6,045 nucleotides of DNA from Methylovulum sp. Lineage in GTDB: Bacteria > Pseudomonadota > Gammaproteobacteria > Methylococcales > Methylomonadaceae. The DNA is taken from NCBI GenBank assembly GCA_016919605.1, contig JACXTQ010000121.1, positions 1-6,045 of the forward strand. The letters are read 5' to 3'. The notes beneath the pieces are model-generated. The model did not search any database and was not told the DNA's origin. It saw nothing but the letters and a program-made list of their open reading frames with translations. Positions 1 through 6,045 of this stretch are shown here, one piece after another (the stretch's first letter is position 1; each line of letters starts with the position of its first letter). The translations under genes were made by a program, and so were the position numbers.

Positions 1-160
1 ATCGGCGTAAAATTTAAAGCGATAATAAAACGCTTTTTAGCCTAACAAATCCATAAAGCCGTTTGCTTTAATTTTTAAGTTAAGCCTTTTATGTTAATGT
101 TATCGGGTTGGGTACATTGTTGCTGTGTATTTTCTCCATCTGGCTGCCAAGTACAGGTGG
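1..160. other. AT-rich intergenic stretch without a supported gene
   Basis: This stretch is AT-rich compared with the genes to its right and contains no reading frame that I can support. One + strand frame stays open from 84 to a stop at 168-170 and would encode a hydrophobic run, but it has no ATG and no ribosome binding site, so I do not call it. The promoter of the downstream protease gene should lie here or in the hairpin region that follows. I saw no hexamer pair with good spacing: TTGCTT at 63-68 and TATGTT at 90-95 are 21 nt apart, which is too far. Confidence 0.5.
16..38 (+). terminator. weak terminator-like hairpin near the left edge
   Basis: AAAGCG at 16-21 and CGCTTT at 31-36 form a 6-bp stem around a 9-nt A-rich loop, and a T run covers 34-38. 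It could end transcription of a gene lying left of the window on the + strand. The stem is short and mostly uses the T run itself, leaving only two unpaired T residues, so this is a weak call. Confidence 0.25.
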
Positions 161-164
161 GTTG

Positions 165-250
165 AAGTAAGGTGTTTTTCAGGAACACCCCTTTCGGGCA
201 TGAAAGGCGAAACTATGGAATCCCTCCATCTTTGAGGGAGGGGAATGTCA
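165..250 (+). mobile_element. IS200/IS605-like right-end relic (omegaRNA-like structure)
   Basis: Three hairpins follow one another. GGTGTT (171-176) pairs with AACACC (184-189); CCTTTC (190-195) pairs with GAAAGG (202-207); TCCCTC (221-226) pairs with GAGGGA (234-239). The linker with GAAACTATGGAATCCC and the tail GGGGAATGTCAAG after the last stem resemble the right end of IS200/IS605 transposons, where a TTTCGGG/GAAA element, a GGAATCCC-type stem and a terminal ATGTCAA are recurrent; in TnpB elements this region is the omegaRNA scaffold. That match is from memory of the family, not from an alignment. No tnpB or tnpA reading frame lies upstream within the window, so this would be a solo end, a non-autonomous element or a relic. 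The orientation implies that any tnpB would have lain to the left. The alternative is an unrelated structured mRNA leader or riboswitch of the protease gene. Confidence 0.55.
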
Positions 251-291
251 AGACCAATAACCTCGATAATTTTAATTTAAGCGGACGTATC

Positions 292-1749
292 ATGAATACA
301 TATAAAATTCTGACAACAAAGCTGCTGGCCGTGGCGGCCATGACCTTAATCCCTTTAACAGCCGCGCAAGCCATCCAGCATTTTGGTTTGGGAGCTTCAA
401 CGCCATTACAGATCGGCGATTTGCCCAGTAGTGGCCTGCGCTCCAAACTGGAACAATTACCCGCCAAAGCCCAAGGCAAAGCTCTCACCGCGCTACGGAA
501 ATTGGCATTTACCGATAATGATATTCGCTATATGCAAGTGGACAAAAATGGGGGCGTATATTTTGTAGACAGCTTTTTACCACCTCCCGCCCCTGCCTCA
601 GCCCTCGCCAATGCTGACACGCAAATCCCGTTAATCAGCTCTGCTGACGCGTTTTCACTGCACAGCAAAAAAGGCGCGAAAAATATCATTTATCTTGATT
701 TTAACGGCATGGACATTACCGGCACGGCCTGGAACGGCAGTGTCACTACCTACAAAGCACTGCCTTATGATGTGGATGGTTCACCTACCACCTTCAGCCC
801 TACCGAACTGAACAATATCGCCGATATTTGGCACCGCATCTCCGAAGACTATATGCCGTTTAATGTCGATGTCACCACTAAAGAGCCGAAAACCTTCGGC
901 CCTACGGTAGGACGCATCTTAATCACTAAAAACGTTGATAAAAATGGCGTGGCCATGCCGTATTCCACAGCGGGTGGGGTGGCTTATGTCGGAGTTTGGG
1001 CAGCCTCCAATTACAGTTATTATTCGCCCGCCTTGGTGTATTACAATAACTTAGGCGGCGGCTGGCCCCCTTATGTGGCGGAAGCAAGCTCCCACGAAAT
1101 GGGCCATAACTTGGGGCTGTCCCATGATGGCACCTCCACCGTTGGCTATTATGCCGGCTTGGGTACAGGGGCGGTGTCTTGGGGGCCTATTATGGGCGTG
1201 GGTTACTATACCAACGTCACCCAATGGAGCAAAGGTGAATATCCTGATGCCAACCAAAAACAAGATGATATGGCGATTATCGCCAGCAATCTTAAATACC
1301 GCGCTGATGACCACGGCAAGACCTTAGCAACGGCAACCCCGTTAGTGGTCGATACGGCAGGCACGATTGCCGCCACCAACCCTGAAACCGACCCGCATGA
1401 CGCTAACACTGCCAATAAGGGTGTTATTGGCAAACTTAACGATATCGATATGTTTTCTTTTTTTGCAGGAGCCGGCCCACTGACAATCACCGTGAACCCT
1501 GCTTGGGATGCTTTTTATCATGACAACCACCGTGGCGCCAATCTTGATATTAAGGCGACCTTATACAGTTGGGATGGTACGGTGGTCAAAACCGTCGATC
1601 CTCTGAACGAGACCAATGCGGTTATCAGCGCGACAGTACCGGCAGGGCAATATTATTTGTCAATCAAGGGCGTAGGCAATTCGGTCACACCCTATTCCAC
1701 TTATGATAGCTTGGGGCGGTATTTCATCAGAGGTACGGTAACGCCATAA
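292..1749 (+). CDS. secreted zinc metalloprotease, metzincin-like, with C-terminal PPC-type domain
   Basis: Predicted exported zinc endopeptidase of 485 residues. I start it at ATG 292 because residues 1-27 then form a Sec signal peptide (charged start, hydrophobic core LLAVAAMTLIPL, cleavage near AQA at 25-27). The frame stays open back to GTG 172, but that extension only translates the transposon-like hairpins and would bury the signal peptide. A weak GCGGA at 281-285 lies 6 nt before the ATG. Catalytic motif: HEMGHNLGLSHD at 268-279, giving zinc ligands H268, H272 and H278 and catalytic E269; the likely Met-turn is M301 in PIMGVG. The stretch WHRISEDYMPFNVDVTT (180-196) resembles a conserved block ahead of the active site in uncharacterised bacterial relatives. 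Residues about 340-470, including the DIDMFSFFAG strand (384-393) and a terminal AGQYYLSIKG strand (461-470), look like a bacterial pre-peptidase C-terminal (PPC) domain, usually a secretion or substrate-binding module. Residues 28-120 may be a propeptide. There is no PEP-CTERM, LPXTG or transmembrane anchor, so the product is probably periplasmic or extracellular. Its substrate is unknown. Confidence 0.88.
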   Translation: MNTYKILTTKLLAVAAMTLIPLTAAQAIQHFGLGASTPLQIGDLPSSGLRSKLEQLPAKAQGKALTALRKLAFTDNDIRYMQVDKNGGVYFVDSFLPPPAPASALANADTQIPLISSADAFSLHSKKGAKNIIYLDFNGMDITGTAWNGSVTTYKALPYDVDGSPTTFSPTELNNIADIWHRISEDYMPFNVDVTTKEPKTFGPTVGRILITKNVDKNGVAMPYSTAGGVAYVGVWAASNYSYYSPALVYYNNLGGGWPPYVAEASSHEMGHNLGLSHDGTSTVGYYAGLGTGAVSWGPIMGVGYYTNVTQWSKGEYPDANQKQDDMAIIASNLKYRADDHGKTLATATPLVVDTAGTIAATNPETDPHDANTANKGVIGKLNDIDMFSFFAGAGPLTITVNPAWDAFYHDNHRGANLDIKATLYSWDGTVVKTVDPLNETNAVISATVPAGQYYLSIKGVGNSVTPYSTYDSLGRYFIRGTVTP

Positions 1750-1762
1750 GCTACCCTTACAT

Positions 1763-1788
1763 GGCTGCGCCAATGGCAAGGCGCAGCC
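1763..1788. terminator. 9-bp perfect inverted repeat between convergent genes
   Basis: GGCTGCGCC (1763-1771) and GGCGCAGCC (1780-1788) are perfect inverted repeats around an 8-nt loop. The hairpin lies 13 nt after the protease stop and 16 nt from the stop of the convergent DUF1501 gene, the place for a shared terminator. Neither side has a T run, so it is not a classical intrinsic terminator; it may instead block RNA degradation or help stop transcription in both directions. Confidence 0.55.
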
Positions 1789-1804
1789 TAGGGGAACACA
1801 AGGC

Positions 1805-3178
1805 TTACGCCAAGTTCATGAAACCCAGATCAGCAGTACTAAAACGATTAAGGTGCGGAAAAATGGTGGCCAAATCGGTATCACTGGCTCCGAACCACCG
1901 CGCCAACGTCGCCCCGTATTGGTCAACCGCCGTACTAGGGATTAAGCGCCCATAGCTGGCATCATCAGCCCCATCAATAACCTGACTGGGGAACTTGCCG
2001 TAGACATCACCACCTAACACCGAACCACCAGCGATCATCTGCACGTTACCCCACGCATGATCGCTGCCATCACCATTAGAGGTGAGCGTGCGTCCAAAAT
2101 CTGACAAAGTGAAACTAGTCACATCTGTACCTATGCCAAACTCATCCATTGTGCTATGAAAAGCTGCCATAGCTGAAGACAAATCACTAATCAAGCTGTT
2201 ATGGCGTGACACTTGGTCATCATGGGTGTCGTAACCGCCTTGCACCACATAAAAAACCTGCCGCTTTACGCCAAAAGTGTTCCTGACACTAATCATCCGG
2301 GCCACCATTTGCAGTTGTTGCGCTAAATAAGAACCCGGCCAAATACCCGTACCAATTGAACTGTTTGCCAGTGCGGTAATTAAGGTTTGGCTTAAACCAA
2401 TGGATTTGGTCACTGATTTAGCCAATTCTTGCTCCATCAAATTCCCATTAGCCAACGATAGGCCGAGCATCTTATTAAATGTCCTGGTGCGAGGGTCGGT
2501 GGCCCCGCCCGAAGTCACATAAAAATTATTGACCCCATAAGGGCTCATATAATAAGGCACACTGCTAGCCCCGACCTGAAATATATTATTGCCAGCGATC
2601 GACACCCCTAGAGGTAAAGAACTGGTACCATTAAGACTACCGAGTAAATCCGCGATACGCCCACCCCAACCCATTTTTTGCAGCGCGTCCAATTCACTGG
2701 ACATACCTTGATCGGATTGGTCGTTATGGGAATAAAGCTGTGGCGGTAAGTTAGTGCCTGCCAAATAAGTCTTTTTAGTGGTCGGCTCTAACAAGGTGCC
2801 GACATTGGCCAAAAACGCCAACTGCCCCTTATTATACAGGCTTTGGAATCCAGGGGCGCTGGTGGACACCGCATAGGTTTTACTGCTGTTGGCGTTTAGC
2901 GCTAATAATTGATCGGTAGTAAATGCTAAGTTGCCCCGTGCAGTTTTATAGGTTTGGTAACGGGTAGCGTCGCTGGGTATCAAGACATTAAAACCATCAT
3001 TGCCCCCTGCCAAAAAAATACAGACTAAGGCGCGGTAATCTTCGCCGGCCGCTTGTGTCGCCGCCGCCTGCGCTCCCGCCAACAAACCCAGCGCCGCTTT
3101 CCGGTTGGCCAACCCTGCCGCCGTTGCCGCCGCACAGTGCAGAAAATTGCGGCGCGTCCAATGTGTAGATGCTGACAT
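1805..3178 (-). CDS. DUF1501 family protein, Tat-exported
   Basis: A 457-residue protein of the DUF1501 family, whose fold is related to alkaline phosphatase/sulfatase-type enzymes; no activity is established for this group. The N-terminus has a twin-arginine signal (TRRNFLHCAAATAAG, residues 8-22, R9-R10) followed by an alanine-rich region to about residue 44, so it should be exported folded by Tat to the periplasm or cell surface. Family landmarks are FLAGGNDGFNVLIPSD (55-70), LYSHNDQSDQ (148-157), GGYDTHDDQ (314-322) and TLSDFGRTLTSNGDGSDHAWG (357-377), where D, H and N residues in these loops are candidate metal or substrate ligands by analogy with the clan. The length is typical and the gene looks intact. 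The start is supported by AAGGAA (plus-strand 3185-3190) 6 nt before the ATG. It follows the DUF1800 gene after 13 nt, so the two are almost certainly cotranscribed, a pairing seen in many bacteria. Function is unknown; roles in envelope or exopolymer biology are only guesses. Confidence 0.92.
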   Translation of the reverse strand: MSASTHWTRRNFLHCAAATAAGLANRKAALGLLAGAQAAATQAAGEDYRALVCIFLAGGNDGFNVLIPSDATRYQTYKTARGNLAFTTDQLLALNANSSKTYAVSTSAPGFQSLYNKGQLAFLANVGTLLEPTTKKTYLAGTNLPPQLYSHNDQSDQGMSSELDALQKMGWGGRIADLLGSLNGTSSLPLGVSIAGNNIFQVGASSVPYYMSPYGVNNFYVTSGGATDPRTRTFNKMLGLSLANGNLMEQELAKSVTKSIGLSQTLITALANSSIGTGIWPGSYLAQQLQMVARMISVRNTFGVKRQVFYVVQGGYDTHDDQVSRHNSLISDLSSAMAAFHSTMDEFGIGTDVTSFTLSDFGRTLTSNGDGSDHAWGNVQMIAGGSVLGGDVYGKFPSQVIDGADDASYGRLIPSTAVDQYGATLARWFGASDTDLATIFPHLNRFSTADLGFMNLA

Positions 3179-3184
3179 GATAAA

Positions 3185-3190
3185 TTCCTT
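3185..3190 (-). promoter_or_regulatory. ribosome binding site of the DUF1501 gene
   Basis: On the minus strand this reads AAGGAA, 6 nt upstream of the DUF1501 ATG. Its last base lies 1 nt beyond the TAA of the DUF1800 gene, so it fits within the 13-nt gap between the two genes. A ribosome finishing DUF1800 would arrive directly at it, which supports coupled translation and an unambiguous start for DUF1501. Confidence 0.75.
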
Positions 3191-3191
3191 A

Positions 3192-4865
3192 TTAGCGTTG
3201 GATGAGGTAATGGGGAGAGCTCATGATAAGGTACAAAGCCTCCAAAGAGCGGGTCACACCGTTTCCGGCACTGTTTTTATAATCCAGCGACCGGATATAA
3301 CCCATCAATACGGTTTTGACATCATCGGGCAATTTACTGCCTGTAAACATCAAATCCAAGTAATTCACCAAATCTACTGGCACCTTAGCCCGTTTGTTCA
3401 GATTACTGATGTTAATTAGAACGCTAAAAGGGTCGGCGTAAGGCTTGCCTTTATAGTGCCATTGGATAAGGCTGAACAACTCATTATAAAAACGGGTGTT
3501 ATTGGCATCATTGATTAACTGGAACTCAGGGGCGAACAAGCCCTTATCATTAATGGCCCCACTAGGGGCAAAATCGGGGCGGAAGAAATTGAAGACACTA
3601 CCCGCTGACAGTGCCGCCTGGCCGATGGTTGATTCTGGATAATAGTAACGTAACAGGCCATCGACCGCCTTCCCGTCCAAAGCCCGCCATAAATGAGTTA
3701 ACACTAAAAGCGGTTCACGCAATTTGCCAAAATTAGCGTTGCTTTTCGTACCGCCTAACGCCTCAGGGTCAAGGAGTACGGCGGTGATGACCGCTTTCAT
3801 GTCGCCCCTAACCCCACTACCGTTATCATTAAACGCCTCGGTGACTCGTTGGATATAGGCAGGTGACGGGTTACTGGTCACTAGACGCTGGATCAGCCGC
3901 CGACCAATAAACGGGCCGACGTTAGGGTGGTTAAACAAGGTGTCCAACAAAATCTTCAAATCCGCCGGGGCTTTGCCTTGGCCAGGTACAGGGGTATTGT
4001 TAAGGATGGTTTTTGGATTGTGGTCATGATAGTTTTCAAAAGGCTTCATATTGATACGCCAATCGCTACCATCAAAAAATGACACTGAATCGCCTAAGCC
4101 CCAGCCAGTCAACACCCTTGCCGAATTTTCGACATCGGTTTGGCTATAGGTCGGGATAGTGCTGTTAGCTTGCAATAGCGGCGTACCATCAGTGTCCAGT
4201 TGTACCAAACCAATGGTGAACAACTGCATAACCTCGCGGGCATAGTTTTCATCCGCACGGATACCGAGCTTACGGTCGGCTTTTTGGTTATGCAGCACCG
4301 ACAAATAATGGCCCATTGCCGGTGAAAGGGTGACTTGTTCGAGAATATCGCGGAAATTGCCAAAACTATTGCGTACTAAAACGTCATAATAAACCGCTAA
4401 GGCATTAGTGGCGATACCTGAACCGACATCGGAAACGACAAATACTTCCGATAGGGCGAACGCCACCCGTTGGCGTAACTGATCAGGGGCACTGACGGCA
4501 TGGCGGAACCAAACTTCCATTCGGTTTTCACGCTGGTTATTGTCTTGAGTTTCATTTAAAGACGCAAGATGACAAGATGCTTTCATGGCCAATTGCTCGT
4601 CAATCCAAGCCTGCAAGGTCATTTTGGTCAGATGGTTGACATCTCTAGGCCCTGCGCCAAATGTTGCCATATTCAGAAAACGCACCGCCACGGCTTGTGT
4701 GGTGACTGAGGGGACATCAGGGGTGGTCGGATAAATCGGAGCCGCCAAAGGATCGAAACATTCAGCCGGAGTAACGGCTTGGGCTATACCTGCAAACAGG
4801 CCGCTCAGTAACAGCCCCAGCCTTAACGTTTTGACCGCAAACTGGCGGCCGTTTATGCTTATCAT
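3192..4865 (-). CDS. DUF1800 family protein, Sec-exported
   Basis: A 557-residue protein of the DUF1800 family, function unknown. Residues 1-30 are a Sec signal peptide (hydrophobic core LRLGLLLSGLFAGIA, cleavage near AQA at 28-30), unlike the Tat signal of its partner. Family blocks appear in the expected order: AVRFLNMATFG (60-70), QLRQRVAFALSEVFVVS (129-145), ENYAREVMQLFTIGL (206-220), RVLTGWG (250-256), FIGRRLIQRLVTSNPSP (319-335), SVFNFFRPDF (423-432) and the C-terminal SPHYLIQR (550-557). All blocks are present, so the gene looks intact and full length. C37 and C98 are the only cysteines in the mature part and could form a disulfide after export. The ATG at 4865 is preceded by AAAGGA (plus-strand 4874-4879) with 8-nt spacing. 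It is the first gene of the two-gene operon with DUF1501; a promoter candidate lies about 80 nt upstream. In other bacteria the two families occur side by side so often that they are likely partners, but neither the complex nor a substrate is known. Confidence 0.92.
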   Translation of the reverse strand: MISINGRQFAVKTLRLGLLLSGLFAGIAQAVTPAECFDPLAAPIYPTTPDVPSVTTQAVAVRFLNMATFGAGPRDVNHLTKMTLQAWIDEQLAMKASCHLASLNETQDNNQRENRMEVWFRHAVSAPDQLRQRVAFALSEVFVVSDVGSGIATNALAVYYDVLVRNSFGNFRDILEQVTLSPAMGHYLSVLHNQKADRKLGIRADENYAREVMQLFTIGLVQLDTDGTPLLQANSTIPTYSQTDVENSARVLTGWGLGDSVSFFDGSDWRINMKPFENYHDHNPKTILNNTPVPGQGKAPADLKILLDTLFNHPNVGPFIGRRLIQRLVTSNPSPAYIQRVTEAFNDNGSGVRGDMKAVITAVLLDPEALGGTKSNANFGKLREPLLVLTHLWRALDGKAVDGLLRYYYPESTIGQAALSAGSVFNFFRPDFAPSGAINDKGLFAPEFQLINDANNTRFYNELFSLIQWHYKGKPYADPFSVLINISNLNKRAKVPVDLVNYLDLMFTGSKLPDDVKTVLMGYIRSLDYKNSAGNGVTRSLEALYLIMSSPHYLIQR

Positions 4866-4907
4866 TGCTTTAGTCCTTTCGTCAGTACCACACCCATCAT
4901 CTCAATT

Positions 4908-4930
4908 GCGTTGCAAGTTCATGCAAACGC
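4908..4930 (-). promoter_or_regulatory. leader inverted repeat upstream of the DUF1800 gene
   Basis: GCGTTGCA (4908-4915) and TGCAAACGC (4922-4930) form an 8-bp inverted repeat with a single bulged A and a 6-nt centre. It lies between the predicted promoter and the ribosome binding site of the DUF1800 gene. It could be a leader hairpin or a repressor operator; nothing in the sequence tells these apart. Confidence 0.35.
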
Positions 4931-4943
4931 AGGTTCACAGAAG

Positions 4944-4971
4944 AGTGTAGTCAACTTTGGGCGGGAGTCAA
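4944..4971 (-). promoter_or_regulatory. sigma70-like promoter of the DUF1800-DUF1501 operon
   Basis: On the minus strand TTGACT (4971-4966, 5 of 6 matches to the -35 consensus) and TACACT (4949-4944, 4 of 6 to the -10 consensus) are separated by 16 nt. Transcription would start near 4937 and leave a leader of about 70 nt before the DUF1800 ATG. This is the best-spaced pair in the gap between ybeD and the operon. Confidence 0.5.
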
Positions 4972-5040
4972 GGCGATGGATGATTGACGCTCTTTTGACA
5001 GGATGGGCTTTAGCTAATCCAGATGAAAAGAAGGGATGCC

Positions 5041-5062
5041 CGCCTTAAAAGACTTTAAGACG
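5041..5062 (-). terminator. possible terminator hairpin downstream of ybeD
   Basis: CTTAAA (5044-5049) and TTTAAG (5054-5059) pair around a 4-nt loop, and CG at 5041-5042 can pair with CG at 5061-5062 across one C-A mismatch. It begins 12 nt after the ybeD stop. On the minus strand a loose pyrimidine run (TTCTTTTC) follows about 8 nt later. The stem is AT-rich and there is no clean T tract, so termination here is only plausible. If real, it would end the dat-ybeD transcript. Confidence 0.35.
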
Positions 5063-5073
5063 GAAAGAAAGGC

Positions 5074-5337
5074 TTACAGCGCAAACAGAATCAAGGGATG
5101 GTCAGTCAAATCCTGATAGATCGCATCTAATTGTTGTTTACTGGTGGCTTCAATGGTGGCGGTGATGGCCAAAAACTTGCCGTCCTTACTAGGACGGGTT
5201 TTGATGTGGCTATGGTTAACATCCGGCGCGTGGCGGCGGACAATGTCTATGACCAGCACATCCAATTCAATATCGTTTTTGCCCATCGCCTTAATCGGAA
5301 AGGTACAGGGAAATTCAAAAAGGGTTTCTTCACTCAT
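5074..5337 (-). CDS. ybeD: YbeD/DUF493 family small protein
   Basis: An 87-residue cytoplasmic protein of the YbeD (DUF493) family. Family features are the FEFPCTFPIKAMG segment (8-20), the IDIVRRHAPD helix end (30-39), ITATIEATSKQQLDAIYQDL (57-76) and the C-terminal LILFAL. Length and these blocks match E. coli YbeD, a small alpha/beta fold resembling regulatory ACT domains; its role is uncertain, although it is usually encoded between a cell-wall gene (dacA) and lipoate genes (lipB, lipA). The start is fixed by context: ATG at 5337-5335 overlaps the TGA of the dat gene in an ATGA quadruplet and there is no good Shine-Dalgarno sequence before it, so translation is probably coupled to dat. 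Unusually for the neighbourhood, no lipB follows; the next gene downstream on this strand is DUF1800, 208 nt away. Confidence 0.93.
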   Translation of the reverse strand: MSEETLFEFPCTFPIKAMGKNDIELDVLVIDIVRRHAPDVNHSHIKTRPSKDGKFLAITATIEATSKQQLDAIYQDLTDHPLILFAL

Positions 5338-6045
5338 AATAGGGATTGTTTATACGCTTGTAAAAGGCCGTTCATCGCGTGCCAAAGCGGGCCGGGTATA
5401 CCCTCGCCTACTTTAACGCCGTCCAATTCGACAACTGCGATGATCTCACGGATCGAGCTAGTGACCCAAATTTCGCTGGCACAGTTCAATTGTGCCATAC
5501 TGATGGTATCTTCACGCCATGCCACACCCTGTTTCACCGCCAGCTCCAACAGTACATCACGGGTGATACCGGGCAATATCGCGTTACTCTTAGGAGGCGT
5601 GACCAACACGCCATCAAGCACCACAAACACATTGCTGGCCGCGCCTTCGGTGACGTAACCGTCCTTAATCAGGATAGCTTCAGCTCCACCTTGGTCTAAC
5701 GCCGCTTGCCGGTGCAGGATATTGGCCAATAAGGTGATAGTCTTGGCATGGCACAATTTCCAGCGGCTATCATCCATTGTTACTGCGGCAATACCTGTAG
5801 CGCTACCTGCAAAGGGTGCGATGTCCGAACACATAACAAAAACTGTCGGAGGAACATTTTCGGGGAAAGCATGATCCCTTTTCGGAGCAACACCACGAGT
5901 GATTTGTAGATAAATGTATTGGTTTTTGTCCGCCGCCAGCAACGGGGCAAAAATTGTTTGCCATTGGTCACGGCTATGCGGGTTACTCAGGCGGATGGCC
6001 GCCAAACTGTTTTCCAATCGTTGCAAATGGTCGTCAAGACGGAAC
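5334..6045 (-). CDS. dat: D-amino-acid transaminase, class IV PLP enzyme (5' end outside window)
   Basis: This is the C-terminal part, at least 236 residues, of a D-alanine:2-oxoglutarate aminotransferase that makes D-glutamate and other D-amino acids for peptidoglycan or degrades D-alanine, using pyridoxal phosphate in the cytoplasm. The frame is open to the window edge; the residues upstream of TTG 6026 (FRLDDH, then LQRLENSLAAIRL) match the usual family start region, so that TTG is an internal Leu codon. Numbering from that codon: QITRG (41-45) then RDH (50-52), the R-x-H pair that binds substrate carboxylate in Bacillus D-AAT; K95 in CHAKTITLLAN is the PLP-binding lysine; TEGAASNVF (126-134) carries the conserved Glu of the cofactor site; GITRDVLLELA (153-163) binds the cofactor phosphate in relatives. 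D-AAT is favoured over IlvE or aminodeoxychorismate lyase by the R-x-H motif and by the ybeD neighbour. It overlaps ybeD by 4 nt. Confidence 0.9.
   Translation of the reverse strand, partial: FRLDDHLQRLENSLAAIRLSNPHSRDQWQTIFAPLLAADKNQYIYLQITRGVAPKRDHAFPENVPPTVFVMCSDIAPFAGSATGIAAVTMDDSRWKLCHAKTITLLANILHRQAALDQGGAEAILIKDGYVTEGAASNVFVVLDGVLVTPPKSNAILPGITRDVLLELAVKQGVAWREDTISMAQLNCASEIWVTSSIREIIAVVELDGVKVGEGIPGPLWHAMNGLLQAYKQSLL

Noticed and set aside
84..170. Short hydrophobic + strand frame ending at the stop 168-170, directly before the first hairpin; could be a tnpB tail or a small membrane protein.
   Set aside because: It has no ATG and no ribosome binding site, is under 30 residues, and shows no recognisable TnpB zinc-finger or RuvC residues.
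171..250. Cyclic-di-GMP (GEMM) riboswitch suggested by AAAGGCGAAAC near a hairpin.
   Set aside because: The conserved GGGACGCAAAGCC segment and the second receptor stem are missing; the IS200/IS605-end pattern fits better.
1051..1530. Several frames of 60-94 codons on both strands inside the protease gene.
   Set aside because: They overlap the conserved zinc-site region of the real gene, and none has a recognisable product or ribosome binding site.
3105..3419. A 104-codon + strand frame across the DUF1501/DUF1800 junction.
   Set aside because: It is antisense to both genes, whose motifs and spacing are convincing; its translation resembles nothing I know.
5131..5658. A 175-codon open frame on the + strand across ybeD and dat.
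   Set aside because: It is antisense to two well-recognised genes, has low-complexity serine/threonine-rich translation, and shows no family motif.
6024..6026. TTG as the start codon of the transaminase.
   Set aside because: The frame continues upstream to the window edge with family-typical residues (FRLDDH), so the gene is cut by the window rather than starting here.
1..6045. CRISPR array, tRNA or rRNA genes, or phage-defence genes.
   Set aside because: I saw no regularly spaced repeats, no tRNA-like cloverleaf and no rRNA-like sequence, and none of the coding regions matches a known defence family.

Overview
The window reads as bacterial chromosome from a Gram-negative proteobacterium. 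The best guess is a gammaproteobacterium, perhaps a Methylococcales-type methanotroph. That guess rests on moderate GC content, the order dat (D-amino-acid transaminase) then ybeD (DUF493), and the style of the secreted proteins; no marker in the window settles the taxon.

Layout from left to right. Positions 1-160 are AT-rich and carry no convincing gene. About 160-250 holds three consecutive hairpins and a conserved-looking tail that resemble the right end of an IS200/IS605-family transposon, the region that yields omegaRNA in TnpB elements. No tnpB is present, so this looks like a solo or relic end. Just downstream on the + strand (ATG at 292, stop at 1749) is a secreted zinc metalloprotease with a metzincin HExxHxxGxxHD site and a C-terminal PPC-like domain. 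A perfect 9-bp inverted repeat (1763-1788) separates it from a convergent minus-strand pair. That pair is a Sec-exported DUF1800 protein (3192-4865) followed 13 nt later by a Tat-exported DUF1501 protein (1805-3178). A sigma70-like promoter and a leader hairpin lie upstream of the pair, in 4908-4971. The right end carries the minus-strand housekeeping genes ybeD (5074-5337) and the 3' part of dat (5334 to the window edge), which overlap by ATGA.

How the genes fit together. dat and ybeD belong to a conserved cell-wall/lipoate neighbourhood (dacA, dat, ybeD, lipB, lipA in many proteobacteria). Here lipB does not follow ybeD; the DUF1800/DUF1501 operon does. The left two thirds of the window therefore looks like an accessory block of three envelope or extracellular proteins placed beside a core operon, with a transposon end at its outer edge. 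DUF1800/DUF1501 pairs are widespread but have no settled function. The pair, together with the adjacent protease, is the least understood biology here, but nothing in the sequence proves that the three act together.
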